Assembly (NCBI GenBank): GCA_034680345.1
Contig: JAXISZ010000003.1
Span: 62,001 to 126,000, forward strand
Length of the DNA stretch: 64,000 bases
Direction: 5' to 3'
Origin: SXZD01 sp034680345
GTDB lineage: Bacteria; Pseudomonadota; Gammaproteobacteria; Burkholderiales; Burkholderiaceae_B
Shown: positions 35,028-43,591 of the stretch, piece by piece
Numbering within the stretch: the first letter of the stretch is position 1
Layout: the number at the start of each line of letters is the position of its first letter
The notes under the pieces: model-generated
What the model saw: the letters and a program-made list of their open reading frames with translations, nothing else
What the model was told of the DNA's origin: nothing
The model's database searches: none
Made by a program: the position numbers and the translations under genes

Positions 35028-35169
35028 TGTTTGGCCATTGCGTAGCAACTCCCAAAGGGTTTGTATCAATCAAAAAAAACAGCAATTAAGTGATTGGCAG
35101 CCTTGAAAGTTTTGTATGTTTTGCATAATTGGGGGGCAGCGGGGGGCACTAAATCTGGGCTAATTAATA

Positions 35170-36009
35170 TCACCATATTTTCCACCATGGTTGCGCGGAT
35201 TTTACCTTTTCCTCTTGTAATGCAAAAGCCTTGTCGTCTAAGTAAATGCTATTGGGATAATTAGCAATCAAAATACGATGAGCATCATTTTTTAAATCAG
35301 TTAAACCCAATGCATCATATGATTTAACCAAAATGTACAATCCTTCTTCAACTGCCGGTGTTTGTTGGTATTGTTTGATAATAGACTGTGAGCGATTTGC
35401 GGCGGCTAGGTAAGCTCCTCTTTTATAATAATAACGAGCAACTTGAAGTTCATTATTACCCATTGCATTAATAAGGTAGTTCATGCGTTGCGCAGCGTCT
35501 GGGGCGTATTGACTGTTTGGAAAGCGGGTGACCAATAATTTAAATGCGTCAAATGCGTTGCGTGTGCCCCTAGGGTCTCGAGCTGTGGGGTCTTCGCCAA
35601 CAATTGCAGCTAAAAATCCAAGGTTATCATTAAAGTTAATTAATCCCTTAAGATAATAAATATAATCAATATTTGGGTGATTGGGATGCAATTTAATAAA
35701 TCGGTCAGTTGCGGCTAAAGCTTGAATAGGGTCGTTGTCTTTATAATAGACATAAGCAATCTCCAGTTGTGCTTGTTGCGCATAACGACCAAATGGATAG
35801 CGTGCCTCAAGTTTTTCCAATAAAGTGATGGCGCGTTGATAGTTTGAGCCTGCAATTTCTTGATTGGCTTCAGTATACAAACGGGCAGCAGACCACCCAG
35901 CTGTTTCGTCAACAGGCTTAGAAGCACTGCCACAACCGCTTAATGAAATAACAAATAGGATCAATAAAAAGGCAGGTAAAATCTTAAATATTGGATGCGT
36001 TAATTTCAT
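35170..36009 (-). CDS. bamD: Outer-membrane assembly lipoprotein BamD (ComL)
   Basis: Lipoprotein of the BAM complex that inserts beta-barrel proteins into the outer membrane. A signal peptide with lipobox LSGC and acylated C26 is followed by five TPR-like repeats (starting AARLYTEANQEIAGSNYQRAI; ARYPFGRYAQQAQLEIAYVYY is highly characteristic). Length of 279 residues is normal. It is divergent from rluD with about 90 bases between starts, the conserved arrangement in betaproteobacteria. Confidence 0.95.
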   Translation of the reverse strand: MKLTHPIFKILPAFLLILFVISLSGCGSASKPVDETAGWSAARLYTEANQEIAGSNYQRAITLLEKLEARYPFGRYAQQAQLEIAYVYYKDNDPIQALAATDRFIKLHPNHPNIDYIYYLKGLINFNDNLGFLAAIVGEDPTARDPRGTRNAFDAFKLLVTRFPNSQYAPDAAQRMNYLINAMGNNELQVARYYYKRGAYLAAANRSQSIIKQYQQTPAVEEGLYILVKSYDALGLTDLKNDAHRILIANYPNSIYLDDKAFALQEEKVKSAQPWWKIW

Positions 36010-36100
36010 TAGAACTACACTTTCATGTAAAGTTTTGATGTAAACAATTTTCTGGCCATAACACCCAAGTATGGGCTATTAACAATAGGCTATTTCTTTT

Positions 36101-37351
36101 ATGAGTAATCAGACACAAAAAACCTCAGATATTGCTCATTTAGACGCTTTATCAAAAAAGCCAACAACACCCTTAGATATAGAGCATCATAATCATAATC
36201 ATGATTGTGAGCAAAATATTCAAGCCGATTATAGCGCTTTAAATGCACATGGCGAAGTATCAAACCAAAGTGAAACAGCGCAACGAATTCGAGTGCCACT
36301 TGAAATGTCTGCTGTGCGTTTAGATAAGGCCCTGGTCAACTTATTTTCAGATTTTACACGTGCAAAGCTACAACAGTGGTTGGCGGCGGGTCGAATTCTT
36401 ATTGATGGCCAAAGTTCACTTAAAGCAAGTTATAAACTCAAAGGTGGTGAGTTCTTGGAAGTTTTTCCTGAGCCGCCAACTCACATGTTAGCCGCTACAC
36501 CCGAGCCAATTAATTTTCCAGTTCTACATCAAGATAAAAATTGTTTGGTGATTGATAAGCCAGCTGGTTTGGTGGTTCATCCAGCTATGGGGCATTGGCA
36601 TGGCACCTTAATGAATGGCTTGCTTTATCATTTTCCAGAACTTATAGAAATACCACGAGCAGGCATTGTACATCGCCTAGATAAAGATACCTCTGGGTTA
36701 ATGATGGTAGCACGAACCCAAAGTGCTCAATTAAGTTTGATTAAAGAGTTATCAGCTCGTCGAGTGCGAAGAATTTATTTGGCGTTGGTTTGGGGGCGTA
36801 TGACACAATCCCGAACGGTTCAAGCATCAATTGCGCGTGACCCAAGAAATCGATTAAAAATGGCGGTGCAAAATCACGGCAAAGCGGCGGTAACTCACTT
36901 TTACCCATTGGCTGTAGGCCGATTGGCTGGCTTGCCAGTCAGTTTGTTGGCATGTAAATTGGAAACAGGTAGAACCCACCAAATACGCGCGCATGCACAG
37001 TATGCTGGATTTGGTTTGGTCGGTGATCCAGTTTACACACAACGGGGAGTGCGTGAAGTTGTTTTTAATCGTCAAGCGCTGCATGCATGCCATCTTCAAT
37101 TTTTTGTGGAAGGCAAGCAGGCCAATGAAGTGTGCTGTGTTGCAAATTTACCCAATGATATGCTTGATCTGTTAGACCGTGCTGAAATAGCACGCCTTCA
37201 GGATTCGCAAATTTATGAACTAGCACAACTCTGGCCTCTTGATAATCAGTCTAATCAAGCTTTGGCAACTATTAATGATTTAGAAGATGAGGAAGACGAT
37301 TTTGATGAAGAGCAATACAACGTTGAAATAAATTACGTTCGGAATGATTAA
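36101..37351 (+). CDS. rluD: Ribosomal large subunit pseudouridine synthase D
   Basis: Makes pseudouridines in helix 69 of 23S rRNA (positions 1911, 1915 and 1917 in E. coli). An S4 RNA-binding domain at about 65-125 is followed by the RluA-type catalytic domain with D194 in HRLDKDTSG and the blocks VIDKPAGLVVHP and GRTHQIRAH. At 416 residues it is about 90 longer than E. coli RluD. The extra sequence is a polar N-terminus with HHNHNHD at 29-35 and a very acidic C-terminus (DLEDEEDDFDEEQ). The tails may be disordered; their role is unknown. It precedes pgeF by 43 bases, as in many relatives. Confidence 0.93.
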   Translation: MSNQTQKTSDIAHLDALSKKPTTPLDIEHHNHNHDCEQNIQADYSALNAHGEVSNQSETAQRIRVPLEMSAVRLDKALVNLFSDFTRAKLQQWLAAGRILIDGQSSLKASYKLKGGEFLEVFPEPPTHMLAATPEPINFPVLHQDKNCLVIDKPAGLVVHPAMGHWHGTLMNGLLYHFPELIEIPRAGIVHRLDKDTSGLMMVARTQSAQLSLIKELSARRVRRIYLALVWGRMTQSRTVQASIARDPRNRLKMAVQNHGKAAVTHFYPLAVGRLAGLPVSLLACKLETGRTHQIRAHAQYAGFGLVGDPVYTQRGVREVVFNRQALHACHLQFFVEGKQANEVCCVANLPNDMLDLLDRAEIARLQDSQIYELAQLWPLDNQSNQALATINDLEDEEDDFDEEQYNVEINYVRND

Positions 37352-37394
37352 TTTTGGGTTCACTTGATACATAAATTAACAGGTAAATTTAGCC

Positions 37395-38261
37395 GTGAAT
37401 TCTTCAGAGCTTAATAACCCTGCTGAAAATAGCGGAGTTCATGACTTAACCCAGTCTTTTTTAGGTTGCGCTTTAGGTTGTAGTTTACCTTGGCCAGGTT
37501 TACCAGAGCATTTAAATGGGCGCATCGGTTGGTGGGTTAGCATGCAAAATTCTGCGTTATCAGCATCGCAATACCCATTGAACTGGAATTATGCGTTGCA
37601 TGTTGGTGACAACCCGTCTTTGGTTGCTGAGCGACGTTTGCAGTTACAAAAAAAATTGAATTTGCAGCATATTGTTTGGTTAAAGCAAATGCATGGAACA
37701 TGTTGTGTTGATGTTGACTCGGGTGAGGTGATTACAACATTATTTTCAGGTGATGATCAATTTATCGCCGATGCTGCTGTTTCGCGTGTGCCCCATTGTG
37801 CTGCAGCTGTGATGACAGCCGATTGTTTGCCTATTTTATTAGCGGATGAAACTGGTGGTCATGTGGCTGCAATTCATGCTGGGTGGCGCGGATTGGCCAA
37901 TGGTGTTATTGAATCGTCTGTAAATACTTTGCGTCAAGGTTTGTTCAATAAAAAAACACCAATTTACGCTATGTTAGGGCCAGCGATTGGCCCAAATTCA
38001 TTTGCGGTGGGGCAGGAGGTTCGTGATGTTTTTGTGCAACAAAATTTAAAATTTGCACAATGGTTTTTACCTCAAGAAATTTCGTCTACCCATTTTTTAG
38101 CGAATTTGTACGGTTTAGCATATGAACGCCTTCAAGTTTTAGATGTTTGTGTGCAGTTACCAGACACGCTTTATGACACGTATTTTCAAAAACAATGGTT
38201 TTCATATCGCAGAAATGCACAATGTGGGCGAATGGTGAGTTTAATTTGGCCGCTTTCATAA
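37395..38261 (+). CDS. pgeF: Purine nucleoside phosphorylase / peptidoglycan editing factor PgeF (YfiH)
   Basis: Laccase-domain protein. The E. coli homologue YfiH/PgeF removes wrongly incorporated L-Ser from peptidoglycan precursors, and other members cleave purine nucleosides. The metal-site residues are visible as H100 in KQMHGT, C144 in TADCLPILL and H161 in IHAGWRG. The GTG start at 37395 has AGG upstream; no nearer ATG fits. Length of 288 residues is slightly above the usual 240-260 because of an N-terminal extension. It lies between rluD and the PHB cluster. Confidence 0.9.
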   Translation: MNSSELNNPAENSGVHDLTQSFLGCALGCSLPWPGLPEHLNGRIGWWVSMQNSALSASQYPLNWNYALHVGDNPSLVAERRLQLQKKLNLQHIVWLKQMHGTCCVDVDSGEVITTLFSGDDQFIADAAVSRVPHCAAAVMTADCLPILLADETGGHVAAIHAGWRGLANGVIESSVNTLRQGLFNKKTPIYAMLGPAIGPNSFAVGQEVRDVFVQQNLKFAQWFLPQEISSTHFLANLYGLAYERLQVLDVCVQLPDTLYDTYFQKQWFSYRRNAQCGRMVSLIWPLS

Positions 38262-38419
38262 TGTGAATTGACATTTCATATGATGCATTGCACAATGAGT
38301 GAGGTTTATTTTCTTAATAAAAATATTCACTAAATTTAAGTCATTTAAATTTTATTTTTTGTGCTGTCATTTTAAAAAATTGTTGATTTATAAAACATTA
38401 ATTTTTGAGGGAAATGTAT

Positions 38420-40210
38420 ATGCAAACACCGTTGTCAGGTTTTGATGGATTTAAAGAGCTATTCAATATTAACAAATGGCAAATACCTGATACAACGGTC
38501 TGGTCGCAAAACACCCCCAGTGGGGTTGCTTTACAAAGTTTTGTTCAGTCTTTAGGACAAACGTTTCAAAAAGCGATGACTGGCCTGCCTATCCCAACTT
38601 TAACCCATTTACAACAACAGTACGTTTGCGAAGCGTCAGATCTTTATATTTCTTTGCTTAATAAGGCAATTGGTAAAGAGGGCGTAGAAAGTGGCAATCA
38701 AACATTATGGCCAACAGACAATCGTTTTAAATCAATCGATTGGCAAGATCGTGGTTTTTTTGAGTTAAATGCAGCGCTTTACCATTTAAATGCAAAATTT
38801 GCTTTACGCATGGCCGATGCTATAGATCTTTCACCCAAAGAAAAAACCATGTTTCGTTACGCCATAGAGCAGTGGGTAGATGCTTTTGCACCTTCTAATT
38901 TTTTAGCAACAAACCCTGAGGCGCAAAAGAAATTGTTACAAACCAGCGGGCAAAGTTTCGCAGAAGGTTTGCAAAATATGATTGCTGATTTGGAACGGGG
39001 AAGAATTTCACAAACTGACGAAAAAGCATTTGAAGTGGGTAAAAATGTTGCCACCACAGCAGGTGCCGTGGTTTATGAAAATGCTTTTTTTCAATTAATT
39101 CAATATTCACCACAAACTGAAAAAGTAGGGTCCAAACCTATTTTGTTTGTACCTCCTTGTATTAACAAATACTACATTCTTGATTTACAACCTGAAAATT
39201 CCTTAATCGCCTATACCGTATCACAAGGCCATACTGTATTTTTAGTGTCCTGGGTTAACCCGCAAGCCTCTGAGCATGCTCAAACCACTTGGGACGACTA
39301 TGTAGAGTATGGGGTTTTGCAAGCGATTGATGTGGTGCGTGATATTTCTAAGCAAAACACCATTAATACGTTGGGGTTTTGTATTGGGGGCACTTTACTT
39401 GTTTGTGCTTTGGGGGTGTTAGCTGCACGACAAGAAAAAAAGGTATCAAGTTTAACTTTATTAACTTGTTTTATTGACTTTTCTGACCCTGGAACTTTGG
39501 GTGTTTTTGTAGACGAGCCTCAAGTTCGAAGCCGTGAAGAAATTTTCTCAGATGGTGGCGTAGTTTCTGGTAAAGACTTGGGCTCGGCTTTTTCAAGTCT
39601 AAGACCAAATGATCTAATTTGGAATTATGTGGTTAATAATTATTTAAAAGGCGAAAAACCCCCCGCGTTTGATTTACTTTATTGGAATGCTGATTCTACA
39701 AATTTACCAGGTAAATTTTTCTCTTGGTATATGCGCAATTGTTACTTGGAAAATAATTTAATTAAGCCAAATTGCGTAAACATTTTGGGTAAACAATTGA
39801 ATCTTACCCAATTGGATGTCCCCAGTTTTGTATTTGCCGCCAAAGAAGATCACATTGTGCCATGGGGATCTGCTTATCAAACCACACATTTACTTAAAGG
39901 GCCAGTTGAGTTCGTGTTGGGTGCCAGTGGCCATATTGCAGGAGTTATTAATCCTGTTTCAAAAAACAAGCGCAGTTATTGGGTTAATCATCAAACAGAT
40001 CATGGTCAAATTGATCAAGGTAAAGCTGCTAAAAGTCAAGAACAGTGGTTAGAAAATGCAACAGAAAAACCAGGAAGTTGGTGGTCTCATTGGACTGGTT
40101 GGTTACAAGCGCATCAAGGTGAGCTTAAAGACGCGAAACCAAATCTGGGCAATACTCAGTACAAACCTATAGAACCGGCACCAGGACGGTATGTTATGGT
40201 TAAACTGTAA
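38420..40210 (+). CDS. phaC: Class I poly(3-hydroxyalkanoate) synthase
   Basis: Polymerises 3-hydroxybutyryl-CoA into PHB granules. The lipase-like box GFCIGGT holds nucleophile C321. The conserved aspartate is in AAKEDHIVPW and the general-base histidine in GASGHIAGVINP. The N-terminal domain (PhaC_N) covers about residues 90-260. At 596 residues it is the size of the Cupriavidus class I enzyme. I chose ATG 38420 because GAGGG lies eight bases upstream; ATG 38414 would be too close to that site. It is first in phaC-phaA-phaB-phaR. Confidence 0.95.
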   Translation: MQTPLSGFDGFKELFNINKWQIPDTTVWSQNTPSGVALQSFVQSLGQTFQKAMTGLPIPTLTHLQQQYVCEASDLYISLLNKAIGKEGVESGNQTLWPTDNRFKSIDWQDRGFFELNAALYHLNAKFALRMADAIDLSPKEKTMFRYAIEQWVDAFAPSNFLATNPEAQKKLLQTSGQSFAEGLQNMIADLERGRISQTDEKAFEVGKNVATTAGAVVYENAFFQLIQYSPQTEKVGSKPILFVPPCINKYYILDLQPENSLIAYTVSQGHTVFLVSWVNPQASEHAQTTWDDYVEYGVLQAIDVVRDISKQNTINTLGFCIGGTLLVCALGVLAARQEKKVSSLTLLTCFIDFSDPGTLGVFVDEPQVRSREEIFSDGGVVSGKDLGSAFSSLRPNDLIWNYVVNNYLKGEKPPAFDLLYWNADSTNLPGKFFSWYMRNCYLENNLIKPNCVNILGKQLNLTQLDVPSFVFAAKEDHIVPWGSAYQTTHLLKGPVEFVLGASGHIAGVINPVSKNKRSYWVNHQTDHGQIDQGKAAKSQEQWLENATEKPGSWWSHWTGWLQAHQGELKDAKPNLGNTQYKPIEPAPGRYVMVKL

Positions 40211-40365
40211 TTTTTTAATTTGGGTTAGCTTGTCTATTAAGTTTTATTGAAAGTGATGATTTATACAGGCTGTTCGTTAAAATTGTCACCTTTTTGTAGC
40301 ATAAAAAAATTAGCTTTACTCTAAGTCTTTAGTGTGTCGAGAAAAACCAGCAAAAAGGAGCAAAC

Positions 40366-41544
40366 GTGGTGGATGTAGTGATTGTGGCTGCAGCAAGAAC
40401 AGCCATTGGTAAATTTGGTGGATCATTGTCAAAGATTTCTGCACCTGAATTAGGCGCACAAGTTATTAAGGGGTTATTAGCTCAAACGGGATTAAAAGGC
40501 GAGCAAATTTCTGAAGTGATTATGGGTCAGGTTTTAACCGCTGGTTCAGGACAAAATCCTGCGCGTCAAACTGTGATTAAGGCGGGTCTACCCGAAAGTG
40601 TTCCTGCGATGACAATTAATAAAGTTTGCGGTTCCGGTTTAAAAGCAGTCATGCTCGCTGCACAAGCCATTTCATGTGGTGATGCTGAAATTGTGATTGC
40701 GGGTGGACAAGAAAACATGAGTGCTTCACCCCACGTTATGTTGGGTAGTCGAGATGGGGTGCGAATGGGCGATGCTAAATTGGTTGATACCATGATTGTT
40801 GATGGTCTGTGGGATGTATACAATCAATATCATATGGGTATAACGGCTGAAAATGTTGCTAAATCGTACGAAATTCAACGTGCCGAACAGGACGAGTTTG
40901 CTCTTCAGTCTCAATTAAAAGCTGAGGCCGCGATTAAATCAGGTAAGTTTAAAGATGAAATTGTTGCCATTTCAATTCCTCAGCGTAAGGGGGCTCCGAT
41001 TGTTTTTGACACGGATGAGTTTCCTCGCTTAGGCGCAACCATTGACAACATGACCAGTTTAAAACCTGCTTTTGCCAAAGATGGAACCGTAACAGCGGGC
41101 AATGCTTCAGGAATCAATGATGGTGCCGCCGCTGTTGTTGTCATGTCAGCACAAAAAGCAAAAGACTTAGGGTTACCCGTTTTAGCTCGCATCAAAAGCT
41201 ACGCGAGCTCCGGGCTTGATCCTAAAGTGATGGGTATGGGCCCAGTGCCTGCATCACGTAAATGCCTTGAAAAAGCGGGTTGGTCAGCATCAGATCTAGA
41301 TGTAATGGAAATCAATGAAGCCTTTGCAGCCCAAGCGTGTGCTGTTAATAAAGAAATGGGTTGGGACACTAGCAAAATCAACGTTAACGGTGGCGCCATT
41401 GCACTTGGGCATCCAATTGGTGCATCCGGTTGCCGTGTGTTGGTTAGTTTGTTACATGAAATGAAACGGCGTGATGCTAAAAAGGGGTTAACTTCCTTAT
41501 GTATTGGTGGGGGTATGGGTGTGGCTTTGGCTGTAGAGCGTTAA
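40366..41544 (+). CDS. phaA: Acetyl-CoA acetyltransferase (beta-ketothiolase)
   Basis: Condenses two acetyl-CoA into acetoacetyl-CoA, the first step toward PHB. The thiolase triad is complete: C88 in NKVCGSGLKAV, H349 in GGAIALGHPIGASG and C379 in CIGGGMG. The GTG start at 40366 has AAAGGAGC at the right distance. Length of 392 residues is standard. It sits between phaC and phaB, with about 155 bases after phaC that may contain a separate promoter. Confidence 0.95.
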   Translation: MVDVVIVAAARTAIGKFGGSLSKISAPELGAQVIKGLLAQTGLKGEQISEVIMGQVLTAGSGQNPARQTVIKAGLPESVPAMTINKVCGSGLKAVMLAAQAISCGDAEIVIAGGQENMSASPHVMLGSRDGVRMGDAKLVDTMIVDGLWDVYNQYHMGITAENVAKSYEIQRAEQDEFALQSQLKAEAAIKSGKFKDEIVAISIPQRKGAPIVFDTDEFPRLGATIDNMTSLKPAFAKDGTVTAGNASGINDGAAAVVVMSAQKAKDLGLPVLARIKSYASSGLDPKVMGMGPVPASRKCLEKAGWSASDLDVMEINEAFAAQACAVNKEMGWDTSKINVNGGAIALGHPIGASGCRVLVSLLHEMKRRDAKKGLTSLCIGGGMGVALAVER

Positions 41545-41623
41545 TTTCAAATTTAAGAAACCTACTTAAAATATTTTCTTATCAACTTGAAATCATTTAA
41601 ATTTAATCATAAGGAATGTGGTT

Positions 41624-42367
41624 ATGAGCACTCAAAAAGTTGCGTATGTTACAGGTGGTATGGGTGGAATTGGCACCTCAATATGCGAAAGTTTGTACCA
41701 ACAAGGTTTTAAAGTGATCGCTGGTTGCGGTCCAAACTCTCCCCGCAAAGACCGCTGGTTAGCAGATATGCGCGCGCGCGGTATGGAAATATATGCTTCT
41801 GAAGGCAATGTCGCAGACTGGTCTTCAACATGTTCTGCTTTTGAACGTGCTCGTGCAGAGCATGGCCCTATTCAAATTCTAGTGAACAATGCTGGCATAA
41901 CCCGTGACGGTGTATTTCGTAAAATGACCCATGAAGACTGGGCCGCAGTGATAGACACGAATTTAAATTCTTTATTTAATGTAACTAAACAAGTCATTGA
42001 TGACATGATAGAAGCTGGCTGGGGTCGTATTATCAATATCTCTTCAGTGAATGGTCAAAAAGGGCAGTTTGGGCAAACCAATTATTCTACCGCTAAGGCT
42101 GGTTTACATGGCTTTACTATGGCATTGGCTCAGGAGGTGGCTTCCAAAGGGGTAACGGTAAATACCGTATCACCTGGTTATATTGCTACAGATATGGTTA
42201 AGGCCATTCGCCCAGAAGTTTTAGAGAAAATTGTGGGTACCATTCCAGTTAAACGTTTGGGTACACCTGAAGAAATTGCTTCTATTGTAAGTTGGTTAGC
42301 TTCTGATCAAAGTGGTTTCTGTACAGGTGCAGACTTCTCCTGTAACGGTGGATTGCATATGGGTTAA
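41624..42367 (+). CDS. phaB: NADPH-dependent acetoacetyl-CoA reductase
   Basis: Reduces acetoacetyl-CoA to (R)-3-hydroxybutyryl-CoA, the monomer for PhaC. Short-chain dehydrogenase with the nucleotide motif TGGMGGIG near the start, NNAGITRD, and the catalytic pair Y154-x3-K158 in the QTNYSTAKAG block. ATG 41624 has AAGGA eight bases upstream; an in-frame GTG at 41618 is less likely. At 247 residues it matches PhaB. A terminator follows its stop. Confidence 0.95.
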   Translation: MSTQKVAYVTGGMGGIGTSICESLYQQGFKVIAGCGPNSPRKDRWLADMRARGMEIYASEGNVADWSSTCSAFERARAEHGPIQILVNNAGITRDGVFRKMTHEDWAAVIDTNLNSLFNVTKQVIDDMIEAGWGRIINISSVNGQKGQFGQTNYSTAKAGLHGFTMALAQEVASKGVTVNTVSPGYIATDMVKAIRPEVLEKIVGTIPVKRLGTPEEIASIVSWLASDQSGFCTGADFSCNGGLHMG

Positions 42368-42374
42368 TACCAAT

Positions 42375-42399
42375 TGTCAAAATTTTGTACATTTTGACA
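42375..42399 (+). repeat. 9-bp inverted repeat after phaB
   Basis: TGTCAAAAT (42375-42383) and ATTTTGACA (42391-42399) are perfect arms around a 7-base centre. No T-run follows, so it is more likely an operator-like dyad or RNA hairpin than a terminator. It lies about 125 bases before phaR and just upstream of a true terminator. Confidence 0.5.
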
Positions 42400-42414
42400 T
42401 CAATAAAGTAACAG

Positions 42415-42451
42415 ACTGCGCAGTTATACAATTAATTTGCGCAGTTTTTTT
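42415..42451 (+). terminator. Rho-independent terminator after phaB
   Basis: ACTGCGC (42415-42421) pairs with GCGCAGT (42439-42445) and a run of seven T follows. It separates the phaCAB biosynthetic genes from the phaR regulator. Confidence 0.75.
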
Positions 42452-42524
42452 ATTTTATGTTGCAATAATAGGGGGCTTTCGCGGTAAACTGTAGGTGATT
42501 TTTACAGTGAAGGACTGTTTGCTT

Positions 42525-43091
42525 ATGAGCACGACTGCAGCACAAAGGTTAATAAAAAAATACCCAAATCGTCGTCTTTACGATACGCAAACCAGTGGCT
42601 ACATTACTTTGGAAGATGTTAAGCAATTGGTGTTAGATTCAGAAGATTTTAAAGTGGTTGACGCAAAAACCAATGATGATTTAACCCGCAGCATCTTGTT
42701 ACAAATTATTTTAGAAGAAGAATCTGCTGGTATTCCGATGTTTTCTGCCTCGGTGTTGGCTCAAATCATTCGTTTTTATGGGCATGCTATGCAAGGTATC
42801 ATGGGTGCTTATCTAGAAAAAAATCTTCAAGTTTTTATGGAAATTCAGTCTAAAATACAAGATCAAGGTAAGCAACTGGTTGGTGGAAATCATTTCATTA
42901 ATCCAGAATTGTGGACCCAGTTCATGACTGTGCAAACTCCCATGATTCAAAATATGATGAGTAATTATATTGATCAAAGTAAAAATATATTTGTACAGAT
43001 GCAAGACCAACTACAAAATCAAACATTTTCATTGTTTAATAATTTAAATTTCCATGGTCAGGCAAAACCCCGCAATGACGAAGATGCCTGA
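42525..43091 (+). CDS. phaR: PHB synthesis repressor PhaR
   Basis: DNA- and PHB-binding regulator that represses phasin genes until polymer is present. The N-terminal PHB_acc_N domain is unmistakable (RLIKKYPNRRLYDTQTSGYIT, then LEDVKQLV), followed by the PHB_acc repeat region (IPMFSASVLAQIIRFYG). The C-terminus is Gln/Met-rich. I chose ATG 42525, with AAGGA upstream, giving 188 residues; a GTG at 42495 is in frame but adds an untypical leader. It has its own transcription start if the upstream terminator works. Confidence 0.93.
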   Translation: MSTTAAQRLIKKYPNRRLYDTQTSGYITLEDVKQLVLDSEDFKVVDAKTNDDLTRSILLQIILEEESAGIPMFSASVLAQIIRFYGHAMQGIMGAYLEKNLQVFMEIQSKIQDQGKQLVGGNHFINPELWTQFMTVQTPMIQNMMSNYIDQSKNIFVQMQDQLQNQTFSLFNNLNFHGQAKPRNDEDA

Positions 43092-43177
43092 TGACACCGT
43101 CTTTATTGTTATGGTGTCCGTTATGTTTAATCAATTTAAATAAACTTGATTTTATTTTGTTTTAACTCAAGTAAAGT

Positions 43178-43558
43178 ATGCTTAAATTGATTGCTGCAGT
43201 TTCTCTTGGCGCTTCGCTTGGCGCTATTCTTCGGTGGTTTTTTTCTAAATTATTAAATGCCATTTTGCCATTGTTCCCTTTGGGCACATTACTGGCCAAT
43301 TGTCTTGGTGCATTGTTTGTAGGTGTCGGTATGGCTTATTTTACAGCACATCCGAATCCCTCAGAAACATGGCGTTTACTTTGGGTGACAGGATTTTGTG
43401 GGGGGCTGAGCACATTTTCAACATTTTCACTCGAAGTAATTACTCTATTACAGCAAGGTAAGTTTATACCGGCAGTTTTATTGGTAATCATGCACTTTTT
43501 GTTGTCTTTGGCCTTTCTTATTATTGGTTTAAAATGGGGTCACTGGGTGCGTTTTTAG
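43178..43558 (+). CDS. crcB: Fluoride ion transporter CrcB (Fluc)
   Basis: Small four-helix membrane protein that exports fluoride as a dual-topology dimer. Family motifs are GASLGAILRWFF in helix 1, PLGTLLANCLGALFVG in helix 2 and TGFCGGLSTFSTFSLE in helix 3 with the Phe-box and Thr residues. Length of 126 residues is normal. I looked for a fluoride riboswitch in the roughly 85 bases upstream and saw none. It lies 34 bases before rimO. Confidence 0.93.
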   Translation: MLKLIAAVSLGASLGAILRWFFSKLLNAILPLFPLGTLLANCLGALFVGVGMAYFTAHPNPSETWRLLWVTGFCGGLSTFSTFSLEVITLLQQGKFIPAVLLVIMHFLLSLAFLIIGLKWGHWVRF

Positions 43559-43591
43559 TTAAAGTATATTCTTTAAAATATTGTGTAACTT

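Noticed and set aside
34805..35089. 94-codon plus-strand frame after the SbtA-like gene
   Set aside because: It lies antisense to the YeeE/YedE remnant, overlaps the end of the transporter gene, has no ribosome binding site, and its sequence resembles no protein I know.
35128..35150. Two G6 runs suggesting a G-quadruplex near bamD
   Set aside because: Only two G-tracts are present; four are needed for an intramolecular quadruplex.
43092..43177. Fluoride riboswitch before crcB
   Set aside because: The 86-base gap lacks the conserved pseudoknot elements of the crcB motif; it is AT-rich and follows phaR closely.
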